Shown: positions 12,959-26,200 of the stretch, in pieces | How the letters are laid out: the number at the start of each line of letters is the position of its first letter | How positions within the stretch are numbered: the first letter of the stretch is position 1 | Source of the DNA: Oryzias latipes | Lineage: Eukaryota > Chordata > Actinopteri > Beloniformes > Adrianichthyidae | DNA: 64,000 bases | Direction: 5' to 3' | Assembly (NCBI RefSeq): GCF_002234675.1 | Contig: NC_019865.2 | Span: 31,523,945 to 31,587,944 of the forward strand | Translations under genes and position numbers: made by a program | Notes under the pieces: model-generated | Told to the model about the DNA's origin: nothing | What the model saw: the letters and a program-made list of their open reading frames with translations, nothing else | The model's database searches: none

Positions 12959-15895
12959 TCGTCTCTGCTCCTGTACTTGGTCATGTACTTTGTTTCTGCT
13001 CCTGTGCTTGGTCGTGTACTTCGTCTCTGCTCCTGTACTTGGTCGTGTGCCTTGTCTCTGTTCCTGTACTTGGTCGTGTACCTTGTCTATGCTCCTTTAC
13101 TTAGTCATGTACTTTATCTCTGCTCCTGTACTTGGTCGTGTACCTTGTCTCTGTTCCTTTACTTAGTCGTGTACTTTGTCTCTGCTCCTTTACTTAATCG
13201 TGTACTTTGTCTCTGCTCCTGTACTTGGTCGTGTACCTTGTCTCTGTTCCTGTACTTGGACGTGTACCTTGTCTCTGCTCCTTTTTAGTTAGTCGTGTAC
13301 TTTGTCTCTGCTCCTGTACTTGGTCGTGTACCTTGTCTCTGTTCCTGTACTTGGTCGTGTACCTTGTCTCTGCTACTTTACTTAGTCGTGTACTTTGTCT
13401 CTGCTCCTGTACTTGGTCGTGTACCTTGTCTCTGTTCCTGTACTTGGTCATGTACCTTGTCTCTGCTCCTTTACTTAGTCGTGTACTTTGTCTCTGCTCC
13501 TGTACTTAGTCGTGTACTTTGTCTCTGCTTCTGTACTTGGTCGTGTACCTTGTCTCTGTTCCTGTACTTGGTCGTGTACTTTGTCTCTGCTCCTGTACTT
13601 GGTCGTGTACTTTGTCTCTGTTCCTGTACTTGGTCGTGTGCTTTGTCTCCGTTCCTGTACTTGGTCGTGTACTTTGTCTCTGTTCCTGTACTTGGTCGTG
13701 TGCTTTGTCTCCGTTCCTGTACTTGGTCGTGTACCTTGTCTCTGCTCCTGTACTTGGTCGTGTACTTTGTCTCTGTTCTTGTACTTGGTCGTGTACTTTG
13801 TCTCTGTTCCTGTACTTGGTCGTGTACTTTGTCTCTGCTCCTGTACTTGGTCGTGTACTTTGTCTCTGTTCCTGTACTTGGTTGTGTACTTTGTCTCTGC
13901 ACCTGTACTTGGTCGTGTTCTTTGTCTCTGTTCCTGTACTTGGTCGCGTACTTTGTCTCTGCTCCTGTACTTGGTCGTGTACTTTGTCTCTGCTCCTGTA
14001 CTTGGTCGTGTACCTTGTCTCTGTTCCTGTACTTGGTCGTGTACCTCGTCTCTGCTCCTTTACTTAGTCGTGTACCTTGTCTCTGCTCCTTTACTTAGTC
14101 ATGTACTTCGTCTCTGCTCCTGTACATAGTCGTGAACTTTGTCTCTGCTCCTGTACTTGGTCGTGTACCTTGTCTCTGTTCCTGTACTTGGTCATGTACC
14201 TTGTCTCTGCTCCTTTACTTAGTCGTGTACTTTGTCTCTGCTCCTGTACTTAGTCGTGTACTTTGTCTCTGCTCCTGTACTTGGTCGTGTACTTTGTCTC
14301 TGTTCCTGTACTTGGTCGTGTACTTTGTCTCTGCTCCTGTACTTGGTCGTGTACTTTGTCTCTGTTCCTGTACTTGGTCGTGTACTTTGTCTCTGCTCCT
14401 GTACTTGGTCGTGTACTTTGTCTCTGTTCCTGTACTTGGTCGTGTACTTTGTCTCTGCTCCTGTACTTGGTCGTGTACTTTGTCTCTGTTCCTGTACTTG
14501 GTCGTGTGCTTTGTCTCCGTTCCTGTACTTGGTCGTGTACCTTGTCTCTGCTCCTGTACTTGGTCGTGTACTTTGTCTCTGTTCTTGTACTTGGTCGTGT
14601 ACTTTGTCTCTGTTCCTGTACTTGGTCGTGTACTTTGTCTTTGCTCCTGTACTTGGTCGTGTACTTTGTCTCTGTTCCTGTACTTGGTTGTGTACTTTGT
14701 CTCTGCACCTGTACTTGGTCGTGTGCTTTGTCTCTGTTCCTGTACTTGGTCGCGTACTTTGTCTCTGCTCCTGTACTTGGTCGTGTACTTTGTCTCTGCT
14801 CCTGTACTTGGTCGTGTACCTTGTCTCTGTTCCTGTACTTGGTCGTGTACCTCGTCTCTGCTCCTTTACTTAGTCGTGTACCTTGTCTCTGCTCCTTTAC
14901 TTAGTCATGTACTTCGTCTCTGCTCCTGTACATAGTCGTGAACTTTGTCTCTGCTCCTGTACTTGGTCGTGTACCTTGTCTCTGTTCTTGTACTTGGTCG
15001 TGTTCTTTGTCTCTGCTCCTGTACTTGGTCGTGTACCTTGTCTCTGTTCCTGTACTTGGTCGTGTACTTTGTCACTGTTCTTGTACTTGGTCGTGTTCTT
15101 TGTCTCTGCTCCTGTACTTGGTCGTGTACCTTGTCTCTGTTCTTGTACTTGGTTGTGTACTTTGTCTCTGTTCCTGTACTTGGTCGTGTACTTTGTCTCT
15201 GTTCTTGTACTTGGTCGTGTTCTTTGTCTCTGCTCCTGTGCTTGGTCGTGTACTTTGTCTCTGCTCCTGTACTTGGTCGTGTTCTTTGTCTCTGTTCTTG
15301 TACTTGGTCGTGTACTTTGTCTCTGCTCCTGTACTTGGTCGTGTACTTTGTCTCTGCTCCTGTACTTGGTCGTGTTCTTTGTATCTGTTCCTGTACTTGG
15401 TCGTGTACTTTGTCTCTGCTCCTGTACTTAGTCGTGTACTTTGTCTCTGCTTCTGTACTTGGTCGTGTACCTTGTCTCTGTTCTTGTACTTGGTCGTGTT
15501 CTTTGTCTCTGCTCCTGTGCTTGGTCGTGTACTTTGTCTCTGCTCCTGTACTTGGTCGTGTTCTTTGTCTCTGTTCTTGTACTTGGTCGTGTACTTTGTC
15601 TCTGCTCCTGTACTTGGTCGTGTTCTTTGTCTCTGTTCTTGTACTTGGTCGTGTACTTTGTCTCTGCTCCTGTACTTGGTCGTGTACTTTGTCTCTGTTC
15701 TTGTACTTGGTCGTGTACTTTGTCTCTGCTCCTGTACTTGGTCGTGTACTTTGTCTCTGTTCCTGTACTTGGTCGTGTACCTTGTCTCTGCTCCTGTACT
15801 TGGTCGTGTACCTTGTCTCTGTTCCTGTACTTGGTCGTGTACCTCGTCTCTGCTCCTTTACTTAGTCGTGTACTTCGTTTCTGCTCCTGCTCCTA
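12959..15895. repeat. 31-bp minisatellite (~94 copies) with an 806-bp higher-order unit
   Basis: The unit is TGTACTTGGTCGTGTACTTT + GTCTCTGCTCC (31 bp), with variants GCTCC/GTTCC/GTTCTT, TACC/TACT/TTCT and AGTCG/GGTCG. The distinctive variant GTACATAGTCGTGAACTTTG occurs at about 14123 and again at about 14929, exactly 806 bp (26 units) apart. Neighbouring variants repeat in the same order, so a 26-mer block has been duplicated. Because 31 is not divisible by 3 and the unit lacks stops in all three frames, long open frames appear in every + frame; I do not regard them as genes. The array lies between the divergent Nudix and gmeb2 promoters. Confidence 0.95.
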
Positions 15896-16130
15896 CACTT
15901 GGTTGTGGGTCCTGTCTCCCCTGATGTTTCTTCGTTGGAATCCGTTTTTTAGGAGTTTTTCCTGACTGAGAAAGAGGGTCTAAGGGCAGGGATGACCAGT
16001 TTAGTTTAGTCTGTTTAGTTTAGCCATTAATTATTAAATTCTATGACTTTATGTTCATTACGATTTCATGTTCTTATACAATTACTGCTTGAAATAAACC
16101 ATTTTCAAATCCAAATCCAACCTTTTGTGA
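15896..16130. repeat. dispersed fish repeat tail adjoining the minisatellite
   Basis: The stretch CCTGTCTCCCCTGATGTTTC, then AATCCGTTTTTTAGGAGTTT and GAGGGTCTAAGGGCAGGGAT, is the inverse of a block at about 20985-21060 in gmeb2 intron 3. It ends with an AATAAA-containing AT-rich tail. The minisatellite therefore appears to have grown within or beside one copy of this dispersed repeat. Confidence 0.7.
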
Positions 16131-16229
16131 TGTTTTAATACATCGAGACACACCTTTAGTGATAAGTGTGATAACGTTTGAGGAAATGTCTGATAGAAGA
16201 ATTAGAAATGAATTTGATCCTAAAATCCA

Positions 16230-16400
16230 CCAAAAGGAGAAAGCACAGACTCCGCCTGTGGACGTTCGCCGCCCAGACTGTAGGGGGCGCTCGTCTGGCT
16301 CGGTGGTCGCGTGTGTTCAGTGTCAGTCAGCAGAAGAAGAGCGAAAGCGCACTGCACGGAGTGGCTGCAAACATACGGGCAGTAAATTAAAATGTTGCGT
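16230..16400 (+). promoter_or_regulatory. gmeb2: candidate gmeb2 promoter / 5' UTR exon
   Basis: CpG-rich island-like stretch about 0.9 kb before the gmeb2 ATG exon, including TGTAGGGGGCGCT (16279-16291), which resembles a CTCF core. The ATG exon has an acceptor at 17267-17269 (TTCTAGCAG), so a 5' non-coding exon must lie upstream, and this is the best candidate. A (CAT)n run lies at about 16980-17010 and a (TG)n run at about 17229-17247, before the acceptor. Confidence 0.4.
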
Positions 16401-17291
16401 CAAGATTTAAAGAGTTTTTTCGTGTTTTAAAGTTTTACAGAAACAACAGAAAGACTGTAGATAAATGGGTTCATGCTGACGTATTTGGTCTGGACTGGTT
16501 TAAGCTCACTTCACTACAAGCTAGCATCCAAACACAAGAACTAACAGGTAACCAATGATATTTACATTTATTTTAGTTATATATATATATGTGAGAATGT
16601 AGAATTGGCAGTTAAATCCTTCAATTTGAAAAAAGTTTACAAAATCAGAAGGATATTTTCTCTTTGATCTGGTTTGGCCGCAAATATATTTTGACGGTGA
16701 AAGTTGGCAAACATAATGAACCGAGTTCAGTCAGTTTAGTCAGTAATACAAACCAAATAATCGAAGAACAGAAGATATTTGAGACATTTGAGGCGGCTGG
16801 GATTTCCCTGATCTGACTGTCAGATCCAGAAACTCTTATAGATGCAAGGTCAAGATCTTAAAGAATCTTTTAACGAAAACAACAATCTAACAGTTGAAGG
16901 TTTTTGTAAGAAGTTAGAATTTGAGTTGTGAGCCTCCATAAAGGTCCCGGCTGCTCCTCCTGTCTGACTGAACCCCAGTCACCATCATCATCACCATCAT
17001 CATCATCATCATCTTCCTCTCTGCTCCTGACTCTTCATCAGTCTCTAACATGGCTGCTCTTATTCGGCCTGTAATTCTGAGAAGGTTGTCATGGTGATGA
17101 GTGTCAGACGCACACATCCCTGCCTGGCTCAGAGGCATCAGCGTCCAGAACAGTGTTTGTTCACAAAAGACGGAGAATCACGAGGAAATGGCTTTGGTTT
17201 TAGAGGTGATGATCACTTCACATTTCTCTGTGTGTGTGTGTGTGTGTTGTTTTTGAGGCTTTCTAGCAGGGACAGAGCGGCGCCGTCCTGC

Positions 17292-20200
17292 ATGGCTGCA
17301 TCAGACGTCGGCATGAGTGAGGTGGTGATCGTCACCCTTCCAGAGGCCGTGGAGCTCCCGTCGGTGGTGGAGGAGGACAAAGCCGTGCTGGTGACTGCAG
17401 AGCTGGCACCTCAGGCTGGGTAACACACACTCCACATGTGATGGCAGCGTCAGAACCCCCTCACACATGTGAACCCCAGAACCGCCTCTCTGAGCCTTTG
17501 ACCTCTAACTGATGATCTACAGGAAGACGTGGATGTCAGTCATTGAAGAGCAATGTTTGGTTTCTTCAGTGGTTAGCTGAGGATTCAAACCTTCTCACTC
17601 CTATTAGACGGTCACTGTGAGGACAGAATGAGCCGAATAATGGACGTAGTGCTTTTAAATGACGCTGACATTCACGTGAAAGCAACCATTGGGTAAAGTA
17701 GAATATTGAGAACATACAAATGCATTATTCCTGAAGTCTGGCTCACTGATATTCATGGACGGCAAGCCTAACTAAGAATGTTTGACCTCCTTAGACCTGG
17801 GGCCTCATTTATAAAACTTTGCGTAGGATTTGCGTCAGAAGTGGCGTACGGATGAAACATAGGACGTGCGTACGCACAGAAATATTCGGAGTTATAAAAC
17901 CGTGCGCACGCACATCCTACGCATCTTTCCCTTAATAAATCACAACCAATTCTAAATGCAGCGCAGCTTTTGCGGCCTCATGACACGCCCATAGTTGCCC
18001 ATAAATAGTCCGTGAAACGCCCACAAATGAATATTCATTGATTGTGAAATCATGGCAAACACAGAGAGAAAATCAAAAAAACGTAACTTCACTCAATGTG
18101 AAGTAGAAGTTATCGTTGGCGAGGTGGAAAAGAGGAGAATAATGTTGTTTGGAGGGCACAGTGTGGGCATTACTAATGCCAAAAAGGCACTTGAGTGGCA
18201 GACGGTGGCAGACGCCGTAAATGCTGTAGCCTCACAACCTCGGACCGTGGCCGAAATAAAAAAGAAAAGATCGGACATCAAAGTCGAGGCAAAAAAACGT
18301 CTAGCGCTGAACCCCCCCCCCCCCCCCACACACACACACCCGTGTCTGCCACGGGTGTGTGGGGGGGGGGGGGACACCGGAGCTGACCCCTCTTGATGAG
18401 AGACTGGCGGCTATTATTGGGGAATCCCTATTAAGTGGAGTGGTGACTGAGGCGCAGGGGAACACCGACGCGCCAGATGCACCGGGTGACACACCCCCAA
18501 AAGCTCCAACAGATGTGTTCACTCCGAATTCTTCCATTTGCCACATCTTCTAAGAGCGCAAGATCAGCCATTGTGCGTCATTACGCATTGTGATGCGGCA
18601 TTTTATTTCCCTCCATTTAATTACATCTGACAAGCTACAGATGTCCGTAATAATCGACGTGGAAAAGGGAAATTGATCAGCAAATGTAATTTCTTGTTGC
18701 TTTCTGAATGGTTGAGACATACGTCATACATTGTTTTATCAAAAATAAAACAAACTAAAGGCATATGCATGAATACCACAATTCCATAGCTTATGAAGAA
18801 ATGTTTTACTATGAAAACAACTTTCCCCAGTGGACAATTAATGCATCTCTCTCTATCTATACATCTGTCTGTCTGCACCTATATCGTCTCCTCCAGACGG
18901 ACACATTAACGAGAATATCAGTTTTGTACATTATTTCGTTCTGTTAACTATATTATTTATGAGGATGAATTGCACTACATGCCAATATTGCAGAACATAT
19001 TTCACTTTTCTTTTTGCAAATATGTGTTCATTTGAATTTCTGTTGTAATTTTCGTTTGATTTTTTTGTTTGTTTCACTGCTGATCGATCAAACGGGTGTT
19101 GGTGTAGCTGTTAATTGTAAGACTTTCTTTGTGAAGTCTTCATGTTATTTATGAGAGGAAGTATTGTCATTTTCACTTTCACGTGTTTCTTCCATCTGCC
19201 GACGGTGTCGCCGTTTCTCATTTCACCCGTTTTTGTGCGTGCGCCTGGGTCAGAGCTTGCGTGAAGGACCGCACATTTTCCCGTCAAGTTTGCTTTTTAT
19301 AAATATCAACTATTGCGTAGAGAGTGGCGTACGCCTTCTTTTGTGCGTACGCAACGTTTATAAATGAGGCCCCAGGTGTCCACATGTGTGGACACCTCAG
19401 TCTTCTTTACGCAGATCCTGTGATACACGTGTTGGGTGTTAGCTTTAATATTAGCGAGGGTCTTAAGAGGTTAAAGTGGAGAACGGAGCGCTGCCAGAGG
19501 GTTTGCGTTTGTCTGCACCTCTGTAGATAGAAATTCAACTTCAAGCATGTAGTTTCTCAGAGCACTTTGAGGCAAACTTGTTTCTCTGTTGTTGGTGTAA
19601 CCCTTGTGCTATCCTAGGCACTTCAACGTTGGGAGTTGGGTCATCTAGACCCACTAGACAGTGCTCTAAACCTTTTTTCTTCAATGATTTGTGATCTTCA
19701 CTGGTGTCCATGGATTACATGAACTCCTCTTCACCTTGTGTGTCAATGTAAGGGCGGGATCGTCTGGACCCCATAAGATAGCACAAGGGGTAAACCTTTG
19801 GTTTGGATCACCAGAATGTTTTAAAAGAGTTTACAAATATTCCTCAATTTAAAAAAATGATGTAAATTAATCTTCAAACGATTCAAATATATTCTCTTGA
19901 AGAAGATTAGAGAAGTTAAAAGGAGCCATTGTGAGAAGTTTCTTGTATGATGTTGGGTTGATGACATTTGCAGCAGGTCGGTCACAGGTTTTATTTTCAT
20001 TAGTGTTAACTGAAGTACACAACCTAGCTGAGGTTGTGTACTTTCATGAAACTATGAAAAATTCGAACCAAAACGTAAAAGAAACAAACATTTCTTTCTT
20101 GAAAGTGTTCGTAAAAGCATTCTTTGAAATGTTCATCTGTTGTATCTGCATGAAGTGCCATTGAGCAAACGGACAACGTACTGTAGAAACGACCTGAAGC

Positions 20201-23200
20201 TGTTAGCATGCGGATTCCACACGCGACGCTTCCAAGAGCTGAGCTGCTGTTTCCAGCACAACAGTTGGTCCTCTGTGTGTTTGGTCTGAAAATGATGAGT
20301 TCATACACTGAGTATCATCAAATAAAAATGCTTTTTATTAAGAAAAGTTTCAAGATTGTCTTCCTGAGGAAAACCTGTGTTTTGTCAGGGAGGACGTGCT
20401 CACCGTGGCGCCCGTGGAGGCCGAGGCCAGCGACGCAGCTTCTCTGTCAAAGGAAGAGACGGTCATCGGTAAGCTGCTTCCTCTGAACGTGTCTGCCGTC
20501 TGTTCCAGGATGTTTCCTATCCTCTGGCCTGCTGTGAACTGACTGCCCTCTTTTCCTGACTGCAGTGAAGTTATCGGAGGAGGTGGACGTGGAGGCTGAC
20601 GTCTTCTACCCCATCACCTGTGGGGACGCCAAAGCCACGCTGGTGTGGAAGAAGTTTGTGTGTCCTGGGATCAATGTGAAGTGTGTGCAGGTACTCTCTC
20701 TGTGAAAGGCTTTTCTACGGTGGCCGAGAACCGCCATTGCAGCAAAAAAAAAGGAACTTCAAAACAAAACACGGATGCAAAAGTTTCCTTTTGTTTGTAG
20801 TTACTTTTTTGGTTTTTCAATTCAATTTTTTCAATTCAGTTTTATTTGTATAGCCCAAAATCACAACAACAGTCGTCTCGATGGGCTTCGAAGTAAAACA
20901 TGAAATCAAAAGGATCATGAATACAAAGAGTTCAATAGAAAAATACTAAAATGAACTAACAAACTGACTAAGCTATACTGGCATCCCTGCCCTTAGACCC
21001 CCCTTCGCGGTAAGGAAAAACTCCTAAAAAAACGGATTCCGGAAAAAAGGAGAAACCTCAGGGGTGCCCACATGAAGGAGGGATCCTCCCCCAGGACGGA
21101 CAGGCGATTTACCAGAAATCTTAGAGAAGAATTAACTTATCTAAATCTACAACTACATATATAAAGTCCAGCAGACAAGCTTCATCCAGCCGTGGTTGTG
21201 GGGACAGTCAAAGGCGCGAGTCGAGCCGGAGACGGGAACCACAGCCAGGTGTAGAACAGTAGTAGAGCTGAGCCAGAAACGAGGTCAACGGTCAGGAACT
21301 GGAGCACGGATGAGCCAACTGGAATCTGGAAGCACTCCCACTCACCTGGAAGGGAGAGGGAAAGAGGGACAATACATGAATCGCACTGTACCAGACAAAG
21401 GCATGGAGAACTAAAGGATGAATAATGATCAAGAATAGAGGAGAGAGGAAGGGTAGAAGTAGATGAGAAAAGAGGACAGAACCCCAGAGCACCATAGTTA
21501 CCCCAGCTTCAACTTCTAGCAGCCTTTTAAAACAAATAGTTATTGTTATTAAGTTTAATTTAAACACATTAACATTATGTTAAATAATCTCTGAATACTA
21601 GCTAGTCTGATAAAAAGCCTGTCCAAAGAGGAATGTTTTCCGTCTAACTTTGTTTGCAGTTACTTTTTTGTTTCAGTTGTTTTTTTTGGCCCAAAACTGT
21701 GGATTGATATTTCTGCCACCACGTTGCACACAAAACTTTCTTAATGAAAATATTAAATATTTGATTTTCAAATTTTTTTCTTTTGCTTTCAAATTTTTCT
21801 TTTGCTTTCAAAAATATTTTTGCTCGCAAACCATGTTTTTGCGTGCGTTGTGTCACATCTCGTTTTTTTCCTATCTTTGGTTTTGCTGACCACTCTGAGT
21901 GCGACTTACGCTGCATTTCCACTGCAGGTCTTGATGCCCAAATCCGATTTTCTGACTATATCCGATTTTTTTGACGACCCGCTTACATCATCTTTCAAAA
22001 GTGACCCGTATGCGATTTTTGCATTTACACTACACAATGCTGAAACTATCAAACGTAGACGTTCTGAGGACTACGTAGCAGCATTTCCGCCTTCTGCGGA
22101 CCTCCTTCAGACTTTTGTGTGACTGCGGTTGTCATGGAGGCAACGCAGCGACGGAAGGAGGCGTTGCCTTGGGCGCTCCAGAGGGGAGAGTAAAAAGGAG
22201 GGCTGCTCGGCCGGCTTATGTGCTTTCTCTGAATTTTGAATGAGGAAGTGTTTGCAGACGTTGTGCTAACAGTTTGATCCAAGTGTTGAACCTTTCCTGC
22301 GTGATGACTTTTCTTTTTCCGACCGTGGTCAGAAACGCACAGGAGATTTTCTCCAGGGCCGAAGGCGGATTCACTTTCGGGGTTCACTTTCCCGTTCTGA
22401 ACCCTCCGCCTCCAGAGTGGGTTAAGAAAAGACTCCACACACACACACGTACGCGCGGTCCCCATCATACACGCCCCCACTCCGCAACAACACAAACAAA
22501 GATATAACCGGCTTCTAGCCTGTTCCATAGCAACGGTGTCCAGCTTGATTAGTTACCGTTTGCGTCCCGACCGGGACCGGGACGGAAATAACAGCGGTTT
22601 ACGACTACAGTCTGAAGCCTGAGGCTGAAAGGTAACACGCTGACAGCAAAATCACCACAAAGGCACCTATAATAAGTCATGTGATCTCAGTTGGTGGTGT
22701 CCTGAGTTGACGTCACTGACGTACGACTCGCATTTACTGGGGAATATCCGATTTGTCTGCTTACATGGCACACGCAAATGCACGTATCCGATTCGTATCC
22801 GATCTATTTCCACATATGAATGAGGCCTGAATCCGATCTGAGAAAATCAGAACACAGCCACAGCCAAAAAGGTTTTGACATGCGTTGTGTGTCATCTCAC
22901 TTTTTCCTATCTTTGATTCCTTCTGACAGTTTCAGTTTAGCGTTACAAAGCTGCCATCAAACAGCTGCTGATTGGTCCAGATTCTAACCAATCAGGTGTC
23001 TGTGTCTGGTATTGACGGTGGTTGGAGGCAGACATGGACTTTGTGTCGATTCTGTTCTATCGGGGTTCTGCCGTCTTCAACCAGTCTGGCTCGTTTCTCT
23101 CAGAGTTAAACCCAGAAGGAGCAGCAAAGCAGCTAAAATGAAACAGGTTTTGTATTTATTCTTGTCTGTGTAGAGACCAACGTGTTTAAAATGTCTGCAG

Positions 23201-26200
23201 CAGAAAAAAAAAGCCGGGCTCCGACTCTGTCCAGCAGGAAGTAACACTTTTTAAGATTTGTATCTGAAATATTGTTTTATTTTAATTAATAAATGTTGAA
23301 ATTTTTATTTTATTTTTTTTATTTACCCAGGCTGTGTCCCACCAAGGTGGGGTAGCCTAGACAAGGCACACAATTTTAGCTCCCTCTGTCTCTTCCCCAA
23401 ACCCTCCTCCTTCAGTGTGTGAGTGCGTGTGTGTATGTGCGTGTGACTGGTCTGAGGCCTGGTCTAAGCCACACCACACTGCACCAGGGTCAGCTGCACA
23501 CTCCAGTGTGGGCACCTCCACAGCAGGGCCTCAGCCAAGGCTGGTTTCCCCTTGCCGCTTCATCCCAAGACCAGACCTCTACCACACCCATCCATTCATT
23601 CATACACAATCTCCCTCCACCCATCCCTGTCCTGAGCAGCCTCTCTCCCCTGCACCACAGTCATCCCTCTTGCATTTAGCGCTCTTTTTACACCCTCTGT
23701 CCATCCCATTCGCGGTCTTCCTCTCATTCTCACTCCACTCACATCAGATTCATATACCTTTTTCACCAAACGCTCCCTTTCCATTCTTTCAACATGGCCA
23801 AACCATCCCAGTGCCTTTTGCTCTGCTCTATAAGCCAACTCTCGCATCACACCAGTTCTCTCTCGGATGACTTCATTTCTCTGACGATCCATACGCGTCA
23901 CACCACAGATACTCCTCAAACATCTAAAATAAATGTTGAAATATTAAGAGAAAATAGCTTTTTTTTAATGAGTAATTTTTTTTAAAACTTTGGACAAACG
24001 CTCACGAGTTCTAAAACATAAGACCAATTAGCAGCTGTTTGATGGCAGCTTTGTCAGACTATACGGAAACTAATGTTAAGGAAAAAGGGAGATGACACAC
24101 AACGCATGCGAAAACGTTTTTGGCTGTGGCAGTTATGTCACGCTAAGTCGCGCCCAGAGGAGGATCAAAGATAGGAAAAAAGGAAAAAACCGGGATGTGA
24201 CACAACACATGGGAAAACGTGTTTTGCAAACGCCAAAAAAAGTTTTTCAAAGCAAAGAAAAATTGAAATAAAAAAAAATTTGAAAAGCAAATATTTAATA
24301 TTTCGTTTGCTACTTGAGTTTTGTGGGCAACGTAGTGGCAGAAATATAACTCCATAGAAAACCACCATTGCACAAAGAAAGTAACTGCAAAACAAAAAAG
24401 CGATGCAAAAGCTTTCTTTTGTTTGCAGTTACTTTTATTTGCAGTTACTTTTTTTGTTTGCAGTTACTTTTTTGTTTGCAGTTACTTTTTTATTTGCAGT
24501 TACTTTTTTGTTTGCAGTTACTTTTTTTGCCCCCAGTTACTTTTTTATTTGCAGTTACTTTTTTGTTAGCAGTTACTTTTCTGTTTGCAGTTACTTTGTT
24601 TGTAGTTACTTTTTTGTTTGCAGTTACTTTTTTTGTTTGCAGTTACTGTTTTATTTGCAGTGATTTTTTTTCTTTCCAGTTACTTTTTTATTTGCAGTTA
24701 CTTTTTTATTTGCGGTTACTTTTTTATTTGCAGTTACTTTTTTGTTAGCAGTTACTTTTTTGTCTGCAGTTACTTTGTTTGCAGTTACTTTTTTTTCTTT
24801 GCAGTTACTTTTTTGTTTGCAGTTACTGTTTTATTTGCAGTGATTTTTTTTTCTTTCCAGTTACTTTTTTATTTGCAGTTACTGTTTTGTTTGCAGTTAC
24901 TTTTTTATTTGCAGTTACTTTTTTGTTTGCAGTTACTTTTTTATTTGCAGTTACTTTTTTATTTGCAGTTACTTTTTTTCTCTGTTACTTTTTTGCTCTG
25001 TTACCTTTTTATTTGCAGTTACTTTTTTTTCTCTGTTACTTTTTTATTTGCAGTTACTTTTTTGTTTGCAGTTACTTTTTTATTTGCAGTTACTTTTTTG
25101 TTTGCAGTTACCTTTTTATTTGCAGTTACTTTTTTATTTGCAGTTACTTTTTTATTTGCAGTTACTTTTTTCTCTCTCAGTTACTTTTTTGCTCTCAGTT
25201 ACTTTTTTATTTGCAGTTACCTTTTTATTTGCAGTTAATTTTTTTGTTTGCAGTTACTGTTTTATTTGCAGTGATTTTTTTTTCTTTCCAGTTACTTTTT
25301 TATTTGCAGTTACTTTTTTATTTGCAGTTACTTTTTTGTTTGCAGTTACTTTTTTTCACTGTTACTTTTTTTCTCTGTTACTTTTTTGCTCTGTTACTTT
25401 TTTATTTGCAGTCATTTTTTTTGCCCTCAGTTACTTTTTTATTTGTAGTTACTTTTTTGTTAGCAGTTACTTTTTTGTCTGCAGTTACTTTGTTTGCAGT
25501 TACTTTTTTTCTTTGCACTTACTTTTTTTGTTTGCAGTTACTGTTTTATTTGCAGTGATTTTTTTTTCTTTCCAGTTACTTTTTTATTTGCAGTTACTTT
25601 TTTATTTGCAGTTACTTTTTTGTTTGCAGTTACTTTTTTTCTCTGTTACTTTTTTTCTCTGTTACTTTTTTGCTCTGTTACTTTTTTATTTGCAGTTACT
25701 TTTTGTTTGCAGTTACTTTTTTATTTGCAGTTACTTTTTTATTTGCAGTTACTTTTTTTTCTCTGTTACTTTTTTATTTGCAGTTACTTTTTTGTTTGCA
25801 GTTACTTTTTTGTTTGCAGTTACCTTTTTATTTGCAGTTACTTTTTTGTTTGCAGTTACCTTTTTGTTTGCAGTTACTTTTTTATTTGCAGTTACTTATT
25901 TGTTTGCAGTTACTTTTTTGTTTGCAGTTACTTTTTTTAAGGGAGCCAGTTTAGCTCGTGCTGGTTTGCGGCGCCTTCCGTCCGTGAAACCAGGGTTCGA
26001 CTCCGGGCTGCTCCCTGTTCCCTTCTCTACCTCTGTACCGGTTCCAAGCCCGGTTTGAGAAGGTTGCGTCAGGAAGGGCATCCGGCGTAAAACATTGCCA
26101 AGTTTACCTTGCGACTTGTTCGCTGTGGCGACCCCTGATGGGAGAAGCCAAAAGTGGAAGACTTATTTGTTTGCAGTTACTTTTTTGTTTGCAGTTACTT

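Noticed and set aside
12959-15895. Possible CRISPR-like array (regular ~31-bp repeats)
   Set aside because: Units are head-to-tail with no unique spacers. Eukaryotic minisatellite, no cas genes.
13295-15965. Very long + strand open frames (up to 328 codons, LYLVVYFVSAPVLGRV pattern), superficially like a multi-pass membrane protein
   Set aside because: They arise in all three frames from a stop-free 31-bp tandem repeat. No splice signals, start context or non-repeat domain.
25941-26015. True tRNA gene
   Set aside because: It has an acceptor-like pairing and a B-box-like motif but no proper anticodon arm, and it is fused to a SINE body.
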